Shown here: positions 15,578 through 24,295 of the stretch, piece after piece | Layout: every line of letters starts with the position of its first letter | How positions within the stretch are numbered: the stretch's first letter is position 1 | Assembly: GCA_017395685.1 (NCBI GenBank) | Contig: JAFQOD010000023.1 | Location: 1 to 64,000, forward strand | DNA from: Clostridia bacterium | Lineage (GTDB): Bacteria > Bacillota > Clostridia > Christensenellales > Aristaeellaceae | Length of the DNA stretch: 64,000 nucleotides | Direction of reading: 5' to 3' | Made by a program: the position numbers and the translations under genes | The notes under the pieces: generated by a model | The model's database searches: none | What the model saw: the letters and a program-made list of their open reading frames with translations, nothing else | What the model was told of the DNA's origin: nothing

Positions 15578-17920
15578 TTATACGTGCCAGATTTCCTTGG
15601 CGTATTCGGCGATGGTGCGGTCAGAAGAGAATTTACCGGCGCCTGCCACATTGTAGAGGGCCTTGCGGGCGAAAGCCATCTGATCCTTGGTATCATAGAT
15701 GGCACGCAGTTTGGTCTCCCGATAGGAGGGGAAATCCTTCAGCAGGAAATAATGATCGGGAGCATGCCAGGAAGCGCCATCCAGCAGGGCATGATAGATT
15801 TCCTTCAGGGCACCGTCTTCATCCGGGAAGAAGCCGCTGAGCATGGTATCCATCACCCGCTTGATGCGGTAATTTTCTTCGTAGATCCCGCGGGGATAAT
15901 AATTATGCTTGATGGCATTGATTTCATCCAGCCGTGCGCCGAAGATATAATTGTTTTCTTCGCCGGCCTGTTCCACGATTTCGATATTGGCGCCATCGTA
16001 GGTGCCCAGGGTGACCGCGCCGTTGAGCATCAGCTTCATATTGCCGGTGCCGCTGGCTTCGGTGCCCGCAGGAGAAATCTGCTCGGAAATATCGGCGGCA
16101 GGGATGATTTCTTCTGCATAGGAGCAATTATAGTTATGAACGAATACCACCCTGAGCTTCTGATTGGTTTCGGGATCGTTGTTCACAATCTTGGCAATCT
16201 GATTGATGAAGCGGATCACGCCCTTGGCACGGATATAGCCGGGGGCCGCCTTGGCGCCAAAGATCATGGCCACAGGGGGCATATCGGAAAGCTTGCCTTC
16301 CTTCAGGTCAAAATAGATATCCAGAATGGAGAAGGCATTGAGCAGCTGGCGCTTATATTCGTGCATCCGCTTTACCTGCACATCGAAAACAAATTCGGGG
16401 GGCAGGGTGACCCCTTCCTGCTTTTCAATATAGCGGGACAGCTGGGCCTTCTTTTCTTTCTTGATGGCGATGAAATCCCTCACCAGCTGATCATCCTGGG
16501 CGATCATGGGCTTCAGATTGGAAAGCTCATACAGATCGGTAAGGAAGCCATTGCCGATTTTGCTTTCGATCAGCTTGGAAAGCTCAGGATTGCACAGGCC
16601 CAGCCAGCGGCGCTGGGTGATGCCGTTGGTCTTATTCTGGAACATTTCAGGCCGGATGGCATACCAATCCTTCAATACATCATTTTTGAGGATTTCGCTG
16701 TGAATGCGGGCTACGCCATTCACCGCATAGCTGCCGTACATGGCCAGATAAGCCATATGCACCCGATTATCCTGCAGCAGGCACAGGCCATTCCGGTTCC
16801 ATACGCCCATTCGATCCAGTTCTTCATTCTGACGCTGGGCCAGCCGGCGGATGATATCAGCGATTTCCTTGGATACGCTTTCCAGCATGCCGATATCCCA
16901 TTTTTCCAGGGCTTCCTGCATGACGGTATGATTGGTATAGGCAAAGGTCTTGCGGGCGATATCGAAAGCATTCTCAAAGGTAATACCTTCCGCCATCAGC
17001 AGCCGGATCAGTTCGGGGATTGCCATGGTGGGATGGGTATCATTGAGCTGCAGGGAATGGAATTCGGGGAATTTGGAATAATCGGTGCCGTGATATTGCC
17101 GGAAATCCCGCATCAGATCCTGCAGGGTAGCACTGCAGAGTACATACTGCTGACGGGCGCGCAGCTGCTTGCCGGCAGGTTCAGTATCATTGGGATAGAG
17201 CAGCTTGGTAATATCTTCTGCGGCATTCTTGCCCTGGGCAGCCTGGGCATAATGCTGCTGATTGAACAGTTCAAAATCGATGGGATTGACGCTTTCGCAC
17301 TGCCACAGGCGCAGGGTGCCGATCCGCTTCATCTGATAGCCGATCACGGGCATATCATAGGGAACTGCCCGGACGGTCAGGCCTTCCATTTCCACCAGCA
17401 CAGCCCGGTCATTACGGCGGATGGACCAGGGATCGCCAAAGCGGGTCCAGTCATCAGGCATTTCGTACTGACGGTTGTTGACAAATTCCTGCTTGAACAG
17501 GCCATAGCGATAACGCAGGCCATAGCCGAACAGGGGCACATCATGGCTAGCGGCGCTGTCCAGGAAGCAGGCAGCCAGACGGCCCAGACCGCCATTGCCC
17601 AGAGCAGCATCTTCCACATCTTCCATCAGGGTGATATCCACGCCCTTCTGCTTCAGCAGTTCCCGGCATTCATCCAGAATGCCCAGGGAGAACAGATTGT
17701 TGTATACCATACGGCCGATCAGATATTCGCAGGAAAGATAGCAGGCAATCCGGTTGGAGCGCTGCTGCTTCTGATCCTGGGTCCAGCGGCTGCCAATCTC
17801 CATCATAACGGAGCTGGCGATGGCGCTGTGCAGCTGCCAGGGGCTGGTATCCTTCAGTTCGGTCAGATACCGGGCCAGGGAAATTTCTTCTGCCCGGGCA
17901 ATAATCTTTTGAGCATCCAT
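15578..17920 (-). CDS. glgP: Glycogen/maltodextrin phosphorylase
   Basis: The 780-residue GT35 enzyme phosphorolyses alpha-1,4-glucan ends to glucose-1-phosphate. The pyridoxal-phosphate lysine is in EASGTGNMK (about residue 625), followed by LGTYDGANIEI. Other family blocks include GNGGLGRLAACFLDS, YGLRYRYGLF and LNDTHPTMAIPEL. Length is near the usual 800. It starts four bases after malQ ends, so the pair forms a malQ-glgP operon for cytoplasmic degradation of glycogen or maltodextrins. A terminator follows directly. Confidence 0.97.
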   Translation of the reverse strand: MDAQKIIARAEEISLARYLTELKDTSPWQLHSAIASSVMMEIGSRWTQDQKQQRSNRIACYLSCEYLIGRMVYNNLFSLGILDECRELLKQKGVDITLMEDVEDAALGNGGLGRLAACFLDSAASHDVPLFGYGLRYRYGLFKQEFVNNRQYEMPDDWTRFGDPWSIRRNDRAVLVEMEGLTVRAVPYDMPVIGYQMKRIGTLRLWQCESVNPIDFELFNQQHYAQAAQGKNAAEDITKLLYPNDTEPAGKQLRARQQYVLCSATLQDLMRDFRQYHGTDYSKFPEFHSLQLNDTHPTMAIPELIRLLMAEGITFENAFDIARKTFAYTNHTVMQEALEKWDIGMLESVSKEIADIIRRLAQRQNEELDRMGVWNRNGLCLLQDNRVHMAYLAMYGSYAVNGVARIHSEILKNDVLKDWYAIRPEMFQNKTNGITQRRWLGLCNPELSKLIESKIGNGFLTDLYELSNLKPMIAQDDQLVRDFIAIKKEKKAQLSRYIEKQEGVTLPPEFVFDVQVKRMHEYKRQLLNAFSILDIYFDLKEGKLSDMPPVAMIFGAKAAPGYIRAKGVIRFINQIAKIVNNDPETNQKLRVVFVHNYNCSYAEEIIPAADISEQISPAGTEASGTGNMKLMLNGAVTLGTYDGANIEIVEQAGEENNYIFGARLDEINAIKHNYYPRGIYEENYRIKRVMDTMLSGFFPDEDGALKEIYHALLDGASWHAPDHYFLLKDFPSYRETKLRAIYDTKDQMAFARKALYNVAGAGKFSSDRTIAEYAKEIWHV

Positions 17921-17923
17921 AAT

Positions 17924-19384
17924 TTATCGTCCTCCACGCTGATATTTTTCTATGAGAGCCTGGATTTCTTTCTTAACCGTATCGGGGGCAGGCATTTTCA
18001 TCCGCCATCCCCAATTATTCCCCACTGTGCCGGGGGTATTCATTCTGGCTTCACTTCCAAGCCGCAGGAAATCCTGCATGGGAATGATGGCAGTGTCGGC
18101 AGTGCTTGCAAAGGCCTCTTCAATCATGCATCCAGCCACATCGCTATCCTCATCCATATGCAGCAGCTGCATGGCGTGTGCCTTTGTGTTTTCATCTGCC
18201 TGATTCCACCAGCCAAGGATGGTATCATTATCGTGGGTGCCGGTATAGACGATGCTGTTTTCCCCGTGATGGGCGGGCAGATGGGGATTATCCTCCCCGC
18301 TGCCGAAAGCGAAGGAAAGCACCTTCATCCCCGGGAAGCCGCAGAATTTCAACAGCCGCTTCACCCGATCATTCACTTCCCCCAGATCCTCGGCAATGAT
18401 ATTGACCTCCGGCGCATCGGCACGCACCTGGTTAAAGAAGCTGCGCCCGGGGCCCATCTTCCATTCGCCAATCTTGGCCGTTTTGGATCCGAAGGGAATG
18501 GCGTAATAATTGGCGAAGCCGATGAAATGATCCACCCGCACCAGATCATACAATTCACCCATGGCCTTCAGCCGGGCGATCCACCAATCGTAATTGCGCT
18601 TCTTCAGCCGATCCCAGTGATACAGGGGATTGCCCCAAAGCTGACCATCCTCAGAAAAATAATCCGGCGGTACGCCGGCCACTTTTCTGGGCCTGCGGTT
18701 CTTATCAAACTGGAAAATCTCCGGATTTGCCCAGGTATCGGAAGAATCCTCCGCTACATAGATGGGCATATCCCCAAAGAGCTGAATGCCCTTTTCATTG
18801 GCATATGCCTTCAGCGCATGCCACTGGCGGCGGAAAATCATCTGGACGAAGATATGATATTCAATCTCATCCTTCATTTCTTCCCGGTAGCGGCGCATGG
18901 CCTCTTCCCTGCGCATGCGGATTTCATCCGGCCATTCCTGCCAGGATCCGCCGCCGAAATGCCGCTTGAGCGCCATGAAGAAAGCAAATTCCGTCACCCA
19001 GGGATGGGATGCTGCAAACGTTTGCATTTCCATAGAAAAATCTCGGCTGCGAAACGCCTGATGCAGCAGCGCATCTTTCTGCGCCTGCACCGCTTCAAAA
19101 TCCACCCGGTCACTATCCGGCAGGGGCTGAAATGCGCCATCGGGCAGCATGCCTTCCCGTTCGAGGGTTTTCATATCAATCAGCAGCGGATTCCCGGCAT
19201 AGGTGGAAGCGCTCTGATAAGGGGATTCACCGTAACCTGTGGGCCCGACCGGCAGCACCTGCCAGATCCGCATGCCCGCTTCGTGGAGGAAATCAACAAA
19301 ATCATATGCCGCCCTGCCCAGTGTGCCAACGCCCCCTGGTTCCGGCAGCGAGGTAATATGCAGCAGCAGACCGCTTCTTCGCAT
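17924..19384 (-). CDS. malQ: 4-alpha-glucanotransferase (amylomaltase)
   Basis: The 486-residue GH77 enzyme transfers alpha-1,4-glucan segments between chains and lengthens short dextrins for GlgP. It opens with RRSGLLLHITSLP and has the three catalytic carboxylates in VRVDHFIGF (Asp nucleophile), IIAEDLGEV (Glu acid/base) and YTGTHDNDT (Asp). Length is typical of the bacterial short form. The start has AAGGGAGGGG upstream. A perfect CcpA/LacI-type palindrome lies inside the gene at 19013-19026, about 360 bases after the start codon, which may act as a transcription roadblock. Confidence 0.97.
   Translation of the reverse strand: MRRSGLLLHITSLPEPGGVGTLGRAAYDFVDFLHEAGMRIWQVLPVGPTGYGESPYQSASTYAGNPLLIDMKTLEREGMLPDGAFQPLPDSDRVDFEAVQAQKDALLHQAFRSRDFSMEMQTFAASHPWVTEFAFFMALKRHFGGGSWQEWPDEIRMRREEAMRRYREEMKDEIEYHIFVQMIFRRQWHALKAYANEKGIQLFGDMPIYVAEDSSDTWANPEIFQFDKNRRPRKVAGVPPDYFSEDGQLWGNPLYHWDRLKKRNYDWWIARLKAMGELYDLVRVDHFIGFANYYAIPFGSKTAKIGEWKMGPGRSFFNQVRADAPEVNIIAEDLGEVNDRVKRLLKFCGFPGMKVLSFAFGSGEDNPHLPAHHGENSIVYTGTHDNDTILGWWNQADENTKAHAMQLLHMDEDSDVAGCMIEEAFASTADTAIIPMQDFLRLGSEARMNTPGTVGNNWGWRMKMPAPDTVKKEIQALIEKYQRGGR
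19013..19026. promoter_or_regulatory. Perfect cre-like palindrome inside malQ
   Basis: TGCAAACGTTTGCA is a perfect 14-bp palindrome with the central CG of LacI/CcpA-family operators. It lies within the malQ coding sequence, where CcpA sites are known to block elongation in Bacillota. It could be chance coding sequence, but it is in the right kind of gene. Confidence 0.45.
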
Positions 19385-19422
19385 ATTCCCGTTCCCCTCC
19401 CTTGGAATAATTTACGGCTTCC

Positions 19423-19451
19423 ATTATAACATGCCCGGTTCAACCATGCAA
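19423..19451 (-). promoter_or_regulatory. Promoter of malQ-glgP
   Basis: On the complement: TTGCAT (19451-19446), 17-base spacer, TATAAT (19428-19423), 39 bases before the malQ start. Confidence 0.7.
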
Positions 19452-19548
19452 TGGGTGCATCTGGCCAAGGAATGGCCAAATTGTTGTAACTTCTTCATTT
19501 CATCCATTATTTTGTGGCATGTACAATAGAAATACAATACATTTGGGG

Positions 19549-19577
19549 TTGACAGACGAACCAACATAGGATATAAT
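19549..19577 (+). promoter_or_regulatory. Consensus promoter of the metNIQ leader
   Basis: TTGACA (19549-19554), 17-base spacer, TATAAT (19572-19577): a perfect sigma-A promoter. Transcription should start near 19584, giving a leader of about 250 bases before metN. Confidence 0.85.
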
Positions 19578-19637
19578 AGCCACAACCAACGGGCGCACAG
19601 CCTTGAAGGCATACAGTCATTGGAAGGAGGCTTCACC

Positions 19638-19709
19638 ATGATCCACTTCGCTATGCGAATGTCCATGTGCGCGAGCTTCCTCTCGTGCTGTTTGTGCTGC
19701 GCCGCTTGA
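19638..19709 (+). CDS. Met/Cys-rich leader peptide of the metNIQ-type operon
   Basis: An ATG with GGAAGGAGG seven bases upstream opens a 23-codon frame ending in TGA. The peptide has Met at 1, 6, 8 and 10 and Cys at 11, 17, 18, 20 and 21, the last four forming a CCLCC run near the end. It precedes an intrinsic terminator and then an amino-acid transporter operon, the layout of a ribosome-mediated attenuator. The stop codon overlaps a segment (19708-19716) that pairs with 19655-19663 inside the frame. It is too short for ordinary gene finders. Cysteinyl-tRNA sensing is the simplest reading; Met codons may contribute. Confidence 0.75.
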   Translation: MIHFAMRMSMCASFLSCCLCCAA

Positions 19710-19762
19710 CATTCGCTTTTGTTCGTTAAGCCCGCTCGCAAATGCGCGAGTTGGGCTTTTTT
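19655..19762 (+). promoter_or_regulatory. Attenuator RNA with competing stems and terminator before metN
   Basis: Visible pairings: GCGAATGTC (19655-19663) with GACATTCGC (19708-19716); GCGCGAG (19669-19675) with CTCGTGC (19682-19688); and the terminator, AAGCCC (19728-19733) and CTCGC (19735-19739) with GCGAG (19746-19750) and GGGCTT (19753-19758), then six T. GCGAGC (19671-19676) can instead pair with GCTCGC (19734-19739) in the terminator arm. A ribosome stalled on the last Cys codons would mask 19682-19688 and free 19671-19676 for that antiterminator. Confidence 0.7.
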
Positions 19763-19832
19763 GTTGGGATTCCCCCGCACGGGCAGACGTGCCTCAAACA
19801 AAAGCATTGATCCTGAAAGGAATGCATGTATC

Positions 19833-20858
19833 TTGTCTGAAAATTCCCGTCCTCTCATCGAGGTGCGCAATCTGCGCAAGGTCTATCAGGTGCCCGGCGG
19901 CGAAGTGGTCGCCCTGGACGGCATCAATCTTACCATCGAAAAGGGCCAGATTTACGGCATCATCGGCATGTCCGGCGCCGGTAAATCCACCCTGATCCGC
20001 TGCATGAACAAGCTGGATGTGCCCACCGACGGGCAGATTCTGATCAACGGTGAGAATGTGCTGACCATGAACGGAAAGCAGCTGCTCAAGATGCGCCGGA
20101 AGGTAAGCATGATCTTCCAGCAATTCAATCTGCTGATGCAAAAGACCGTATCCCGCAATGTGCGTTACCCCCTGGAAATTGCCGGGGTGCCCAAGGCAAA
20201 GGCCAATGCCCGGGTAAAAGAACTGCTGGAGATTGTCGGCCTGGAAAGCAAGGCAGACGCCTATCCCGCCCAGCTTTCCGGCGGCCAGAAGCAGCGCGTG
20301 GCCATCGCCCGCGCCCTAGCCAGCGATCCGGAAGTGCTGCTGTGCGATGAAGCCACCTCCGCCCTGGATCCCATGACCACCCAGTCCATCCTGGCCCTTC
20401 TGCAGGATATCAACAAGCGCCTTGGCATCACCGTGGTGCTCATCACCCACGAAATGGCGGTCATCCGCCAGATCTGCACCCGGGTCGCCATTCTGGATGG
20501 GGGCCATATCGCTGAAGAGGGCACGGTGGACGATGTGTTCGTCCACACCCGCTCCGCTGCCGGAAAACGGCTCTTTGGCATTGTGGCCACCAAGCAGGAA
20601 GAGGATCAGCCCCCGGCCGAAGTGCCTGCCCTGCGCATCGTATTTGACGGCGGGAAAGAAAATCAGCCCATCATAGCCGGCCTGATCAAAAAATGCCAGG
20701 TAGATGTGAATATCATTTCCGCCGATATCAAGCGGATCAATGGCAAGCCTTACGGCCAGATGCTCATCGAAATGCCGGAAGATGAGCAGAGCTGCAGAAA
20801 GATCAAGGACTTCCTGACCGGTGAAGGCCTGACCGTGAAGGAGGTGTATCCCCAGTGA
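19833..20858 (+). CDS. metN: Methionine-type ABC transporter ATPase with NIL domain
   Basis: The ATP-binding subunit has Walker A (GMSGAGKST), signature LSGGQKQR, Walker B (VLLCDEATSALD) and the H-loop (LITHE). A C-terminal NIL domain (about 265-340) is typical of MetN and binds methionine to inhibit transport. No in-frame ATG fits: the only one (19719) lies before the terminator. The best start is a TTG at 19833 with GAAAGGA eleven bases upstream, giving 341 residues, the usual MetN length. The stop overlaps metI by four bases. It lies behind the leader-peptide attenuator, so expression probably depends on sulfur amino acid supply. Confidence 0.92.
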   Translation: MSENSRPLIEVRNLRKVYQVPGGEVVALDGINLTIEKGQIYGIIGMSGAGKSTLIRCMNKLDVPTDGQILINGENVLTMNGKQLLKMRRKVSMIFQQFNLLMQKTVSRNVRYPLEIAGVPKAKANARVKELLEIVGLESKADAYPAQLSGGQKQRVAIARALASDPEVLLCDEATSALDPMTTQSILALLQDINKRLGITVVLITHEMAVIRQICTRVAILDGGHIAEEGTVDDVFVHTRSAAGKRLFGIVATKQEEDQPPAEVPALRIVFDGGKENQPIIAGLIKKCQVDVNIISADIKRINGKPYGQMLIEMPEDEQSCRKIKDFLTGEGLTVKEVYPQ

Positions 20859-21613
20859 ATTTCCTGCATCAATTGTGGCAGCTTCCCTTCAAGGGATTTG
20901 AATCGGTCTGGGGCTCCATCGGCGATTTCCTCTACAATAATATTTTCAACTTCATTTACAAGCAATCCTGGCGCATCCTGTGGCCGGCCCTGGGCGAAAC
21001 CATTTATATGACGGTAATGTCCACCCTGATTGCTTACATCCTCGGCCTGCTGCTGGGCATCGTACTGGTCACTACCCGCAAGGGCGGCATCAAGCCCATG
21101 CCCACCTTCAATGCCATCCTGGGCGCCGTGGTCAATTTCCTGCGTTCCATCCCTTTCCTGATTCTGCTGGCCATGCTGCTGCCTATTACCAAGGCAGTGG
21201 TCGGCAAGATGATGGGCACAGTGGCCATCGTGTTCCCCCTGATCATCAGCGCCTTCCCCTATGTGGCGCGAATGGTGGAGGGCAGCTTCAACGAAGTGGA
21301 TCCCGGCATCATTGAGGCTTCCAAGGCCATGGGCTCCACCACCATGCAGATTATCCGAAAGGTATTGCTCCCCGAGGCGCTGCCCTCCCTGATCAATGGC
21401 TTTTCCATCTGCATGACCACCATCCTGGCCTATACCGCCATGGCCAGTGCCGCTGCAGGCGGCGGCCTGGGATCGGTTGCCATCACCTACGGTCTCAACC
21501 AGCGCCGGTTTGATATCATGTATGCCGCCAGCATCATGCTGGTCGTGCTGGTACAGATCATCACCGTCACCGGCTCCGTTCTCACCAGGAAGAAGGATCA
21601 TCGTCTCCGGTAA
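20855..21613 (+). CDS. metI: Methionine-type ABC transporter permease
   Basis: The 252-residue permease begins with GTG inside the metN stop (GTGA), with GGAGGTG upstream. It has about five to six membrane segments and the permease loop with EAL-type motif (EASKAMGSTTMQIIRKVLLPEALPS) that contacts the ATPase. The short N-terminal region before the first segment (FLYNNIFNFIYKQSWRILW) is somewhat longer than in most MetI proteins. Together with MetN and MetQ it imports methionine or a related sulfur compound. Confidence 0.93.
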   Translation: MNFLHQLWQLPFKGFESVWGSIGDFLYNNIFNFIYKQSWRILWPALGETIYMTVMSTLIAYILGLLLGIVLVTTRKGGIKPMPTFNAILGAVVNFLRSIPFLILLAMLLPITKAVVGKMMGTVAIVFPLIISAFPYVARMVEGSFNEVDPGIIEASKAMGSTTMQIIRKVLLPEALPSLINGFSICMTTILAYTAMASAAAGGGLGSVAITYGLNQRRFDIMYAASIMLVVLVQIITVTGSVLTRKKDHRLR

Positions 21614-21673
21614 TTACAAGGTCATCAAAGCATCTGCTATGATGTATAAATGAAGAAAATAAGGAGGTCCCCC

Positions 21674-22486
21674 ATGAAGAAGCTCGTATCCATCCTGCTG
21701 GCTCTGGTTCTCTCCCTCACCGCTCTTTCCGCTCTGGCTGAGCCCCTCACCGTCATCGCCACTCCCAGCCCCCATGCCGAAATCCTGCAGCTGATCGAAG
21801 AAGATCTGGCCGCCCTGGGCTATGAACTGGATCTGGAAATCGTAACCGACTACGTCGTTGAAAATCCCGGCACCGCCGCCGGCGATTACATGGCCAACTT
21901 CTTCCAGCACATCCCCTATCTGAATGGCTACAATGCCACCGCCGATGAAAAGGATCAGCTGGCTGGCGTTATCCCCACCCACTTTGAGCCCCTGGGCATC
22001 TATCCCGGCACCAAATCTTCCCTGGAAGATATTGCTGAAGGCGATACCATCGTGGTTCCCAATGACCCCACTAATATGACCCGCGCTTTCCTGCTGCTGG
22101 CTGACGCCGGCCTGATCCAGCTGCCCGAAGGCACCACCCTGGACAGCATCGTTACCAAGTACGATGTGATCAATCCCCTGGGCCTGGAATTCCTGGATGT
22201 AAACGCCGAGCTGGCCCCCACCATGCGCGCTGATGCCGCCCTGGCTGTCATCAATGGCAACAACGCTGCCCTGAACAACCTGAACCCCAACACCGACGCT
22301 GTATACGCTGAAAAGCCCGAAAGCCTGGCTGGCCAGTCCTACGTCAATCTGTTCGCCGTTCGCACCGAGAACGCTGATGCCGATTTCGTTAAGGCTCTGG
22401 AAAAGTGCGTATTCACCCAGAAGGTATATGATCTGATCGTGGAACGCGGCTTCGTACCCACCTTCGAAGTGCCCGCCGCTGAATAA
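21674..22486 (+). CDS. metQ: MetQ/NlpA-family substrate-binding protein lacking a lipobox
   Basis: The 270-residue protein starts at the ATG behind AAGGAGGTCCCCC. It has the NlpA/MetQ fold (LTVIATPSPHAEILQLI, DYMANFFQHIPYLN, PNDPTNMTRAFLLL). The signal peptide ends at ALSALA-E and has no cysteine for lipid attachment, whereas Gram-positive MetQ proteins are normally lipoproteins. A weak promoter-like pair (TTACAA 21614-21619, TATGAT 21638-21643) lies before it and may boost expression of the binding protein. Substrate is methionine by family, but the Cys-rich leader leaves cystine or mixed sulfur compounds possible. Confidence 0.92.
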   Translation: MKKLVSILLALVLSLTALSALAEPLTVIATPSPHAEILQLIEEDLAALGYELDLEIVTDYVVENPGTAAGDYMANFFQHIPYLNGYNATADEKDQLAGVIPTHFEPLGIYPGTKSSLEDIAEGDTIVVPNDPTNMTRAFLLLADAGLIQLPEGTTLDSIVTKYDVINPLGLEFLDVNAELAPTMRADAALAVINGNNAALNNLNPNTDAVYAEKPESLAGQSYVNLFAVRTENADADFVKALEKCVFTQKVYDLIVERGFVPTFEVPAAE

Positions 22487-22503
22487 TCCCGGATCACATG
22501 AAG

Positions 22504-22527
22504 GCCCTCCCAAGCGGGAGGGCTTTT
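22504..22527 (+). terminator. Intrinsic terminator of metNIQ
   Basis: GCCCTCCC (22504-22511) pairs with GGGAGGGC (22516-22523) around AAGC, followed by TTTT, 17 bases past the metQ stop. Confidence 0.9.
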
Positions 22528-22560
22528 CCTTTTCATTGGCATTAAAAATAATCCTATATA

Positions 22561-22597
22561 AAAAAATGGCCTCACTTGATTGTGAAGGCCATTTTTA
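22561..22597 (-). terminator. Terminator of the HAD-phosphatase operon
   Basis: AAAATGGCCT (22563-22572) pairs with AGGCCATTTT (22586-22595), with a CAC/GTG extension toward the loop. A-rich and T-rich flanks allow it to work in both directions; it lies directly after the leftward HAD gene. Confidence 0.85.
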
Positions 22598-22598
22598 T

Positions 22599-23420
22599 TT
22601 ACTTTCCAAGCGCCCATTTTTCAATTGCCCGGGCGAAGCCGCATTCATCATTAGAGCTTGTTACATAACGGGCAGCTGCTTTGGTTTCCCGGGAAGCATT
22701 GCCCATGGCGATGCCATATCCAGCGGCCCTGAGCATGGGAATATCATTTTCCTGATCTCCCAGCGTCATTACCTGGGCCATGGGGATATCCAGGATTCCG
22801 GCATATTCCCGTACGCCGAAGGCCTTATCAATGCCTGAGGGCATAATCTCCACATTATTGATGCCGGATTGGGTAAGCTCTATCCCGGAAATTCCAATCA
22901 GTGCATTGCGCACCCGATCCAGCGGCACATTATTGCATACATAAAATTTTTGGATAGGCTGCTCCATGCATTCATCGGCTTCAATCCTGCCATGGGTATA
23001 TCCGTATCCCAAGGCACGAACCCTGTCCCCCTGGGATAATTCGGTATGATGCTTCCGATGCTCGGCTACCGCACAAAGGCTGTTTTTTCCAAAGACAAAA
23101 TACTCGGATCCCAGTTCATTCAGGATGCGGTAGACCTTTAAGGCGGCCTCATGATCCATAAAGCGGCTGGAAAGTTCCTTCAGCTTCTCATCCACGATTT
23201 TTGCACCATTTACCGCAATGATAGGGCAGGTAAGCCCATAATCCTGCAGCAGCAGATAAGCATTTTCAGCAAATCGCCCGGAAGCGATGGCCACCACAAT
23301 GCCCATTGCCTGGGCATCCCGGATGGCTTTGATATTATCATCCGGCAGAATGCCCCTGCTGTTAAGCAGTGTGCCATCCACATCGGTAGCAATCAACCGG
23401 ATTGGCAAAGAAACATCCAT
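22599..23420 (-). CDS. Cof-type HAD-superfamily phosphatase
   Basis: The 273-residue protein has HAD motifs I (LIATDVDGTLLNSRG, with Asp nucleophile and acid), II (VAIASGR), and IV (VMTLGDQENDIPMLRAAGYG), and a C2B-type cap between them, as in Cof/YidA sugar phosphatases. The start at 23420 (AAGGAG upstream) avoids overlap with the RluA-like gene; the frame extends to 23459. Substrate is probably a sugar phosphate or nucleotide, not definable here. It is last in a leftward three-gene operon with the RluA enzyme and a hypothetical protein. Confidence 0.88.
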   Translation of the reverse strand: MDVSLPIRLIATDVDGTLLNSRGILPDDNIKAIRDAQAMGIVVAIASGRFAENAYLLLQDYGLTCPIIAVNGAKIVDEKLKELSSRFMDHEAALKVYRILNELGSEYFVFGKNSLCAVAEHRKHHTELSQGDRVRALGYGYTHGRIEADECMEQPIQKFYVCNNVPLDRVRNALIGISGIELTQSGINNVEIMPSGIDKAFGVREYAGILDIPMAQVMTLGDQENDIPMLRAAGYGIAMGNASRETKAAARYVTSSNDECGFARAIEKWALGK

Positions 23421-23442
23421 GGGAAATACCGCTCCTTTTTCA

Positions 23443-24294
23443 TCAGAATGGAGGATCAATCACAAATTTCTTCCCGTCCAGATAAGAAAGCAATCCGCCG
23501 GCATGCAGCGTCAGCTCCGCCGCACACAGCTTCAGTCCATTGGCCTTCAATCGCTTGTTTAGCGCACGATCCCCATATTTATCATCCCCCAGAATGGGAT
23601 GGGAAAGGAAGGCCATGTGGGCACGGATCTGATGGGTGCGCCCGGTAAGCAGGGTGACCCGAAGCCTGGAAAGGGTACCGTCGAACGCCAGCGTTTCATA
23701 CTGGGTGGCAATATTCAGCGCGCCCGGCGTTTCATGGGTAATGATGCGCACCTTTGCCTGGGCAGCATCCTTGATAAGGAAAGCCTCCTTCAAGGCTTTG
23801 GGCGGCCGCATTTCCCCCCGTACCAGGCAATGATACACCTTTTCCAGCTTTCTTTCCTTAAAGGCATCCAGAAGGCAGGCTTCGCTTTCATCATCCTTGG
23901 CCAGCAGCAGCAGCCCGCTGGTCTGATGATCCAGCCGATGGCACAGCCGGGGCTGATAAGCGCCCATTGCATATTCTGTCATCAGGGAAAGAATGGTCAT
24001 GCCGCCTCTTCCGTCCGCCTCGCAGCTGATACCGGCAGGTTTATTCACCAGCAGAATACGCTCATCCTCATAAACAACGGCAATCTCCGGGGCAAAATTG
24101 GTATATAAAAGGATCCTTGCCCCAGGCGCAACGGGTGTATCCCGCTGCACTCGCTTGCCATCCATCTTCACATCCCGGTTCTTAAAGGCATCCCGGATCA
24201 CATGGGCCGGCAGCAAGGAAAGCGCCTGGAACAGATAATTTTCCAGCCGCAGATTTTCCGCGCCCTCCGGCGCAATCACTTCATACACACGCAT
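23443..24294 (-). CDS. RluA-family pseudouridine synthase
   Basis: The 283-residue protein is a second member of the RluA/RluD superfamily in this window. An S4-like N-terminal region (about 15-65) precedes the catalytic domain. The catalytic Asp is in CHRLDHQTSG, and RTHQIRAHMAFLSHPILGD is conserved. Target uridines (rRNA or tRNA) cannot be named. It starts two bases before the end of the hypothetical gene upstream, so translation is probably coupled. Confidence 0.9.
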   Translation of the reverse strand: MRVYEVIAPEGAENLRLENYLFQALSLLPAHVIRDAFKNRDVKMDGKRVQRDTPVAPGARILLYTNFAPEIAVVYEDERILLVNKPAGISCEADGRGGMTILSLMTEYAMGAYQPRLCHRLDHQTSGLLLLAKDDESEACLLDAFKERKLEKVYHCLVRGEMRPPKALKEAFLIKDAAQAKVRIITHETPGALNIATQYETLAFDGTLSRLRVTLLTGRTHQIRAHMAFLSHPILGDDKYGDRALNKRLKANGLKLCAAELTLHAGGLLSYLDGKKFVIDPPF

Positions 24295-24295
24295 A

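Noticed and set aside
15584-19429. A very long open frame on the + strand opposite glgP and malQ
   Set aside because: It mirrors two certain genes with all catalytic motifs on the other strand; it has no ribosome site and is a codon-bias shadow.
19719-19832. ATG-initiated longer form of MetN
   Set aside because: That ATG is inside the attenuator, before the terminator hairpin, and the added residues do not match MetN; the TTG at 19833 gives the normal length.
19424-19879. Leftward frame covering the metNIQ leader
   Set aside because: It is antisense to the promoter, leader peptide and terminator and lacks a start site.
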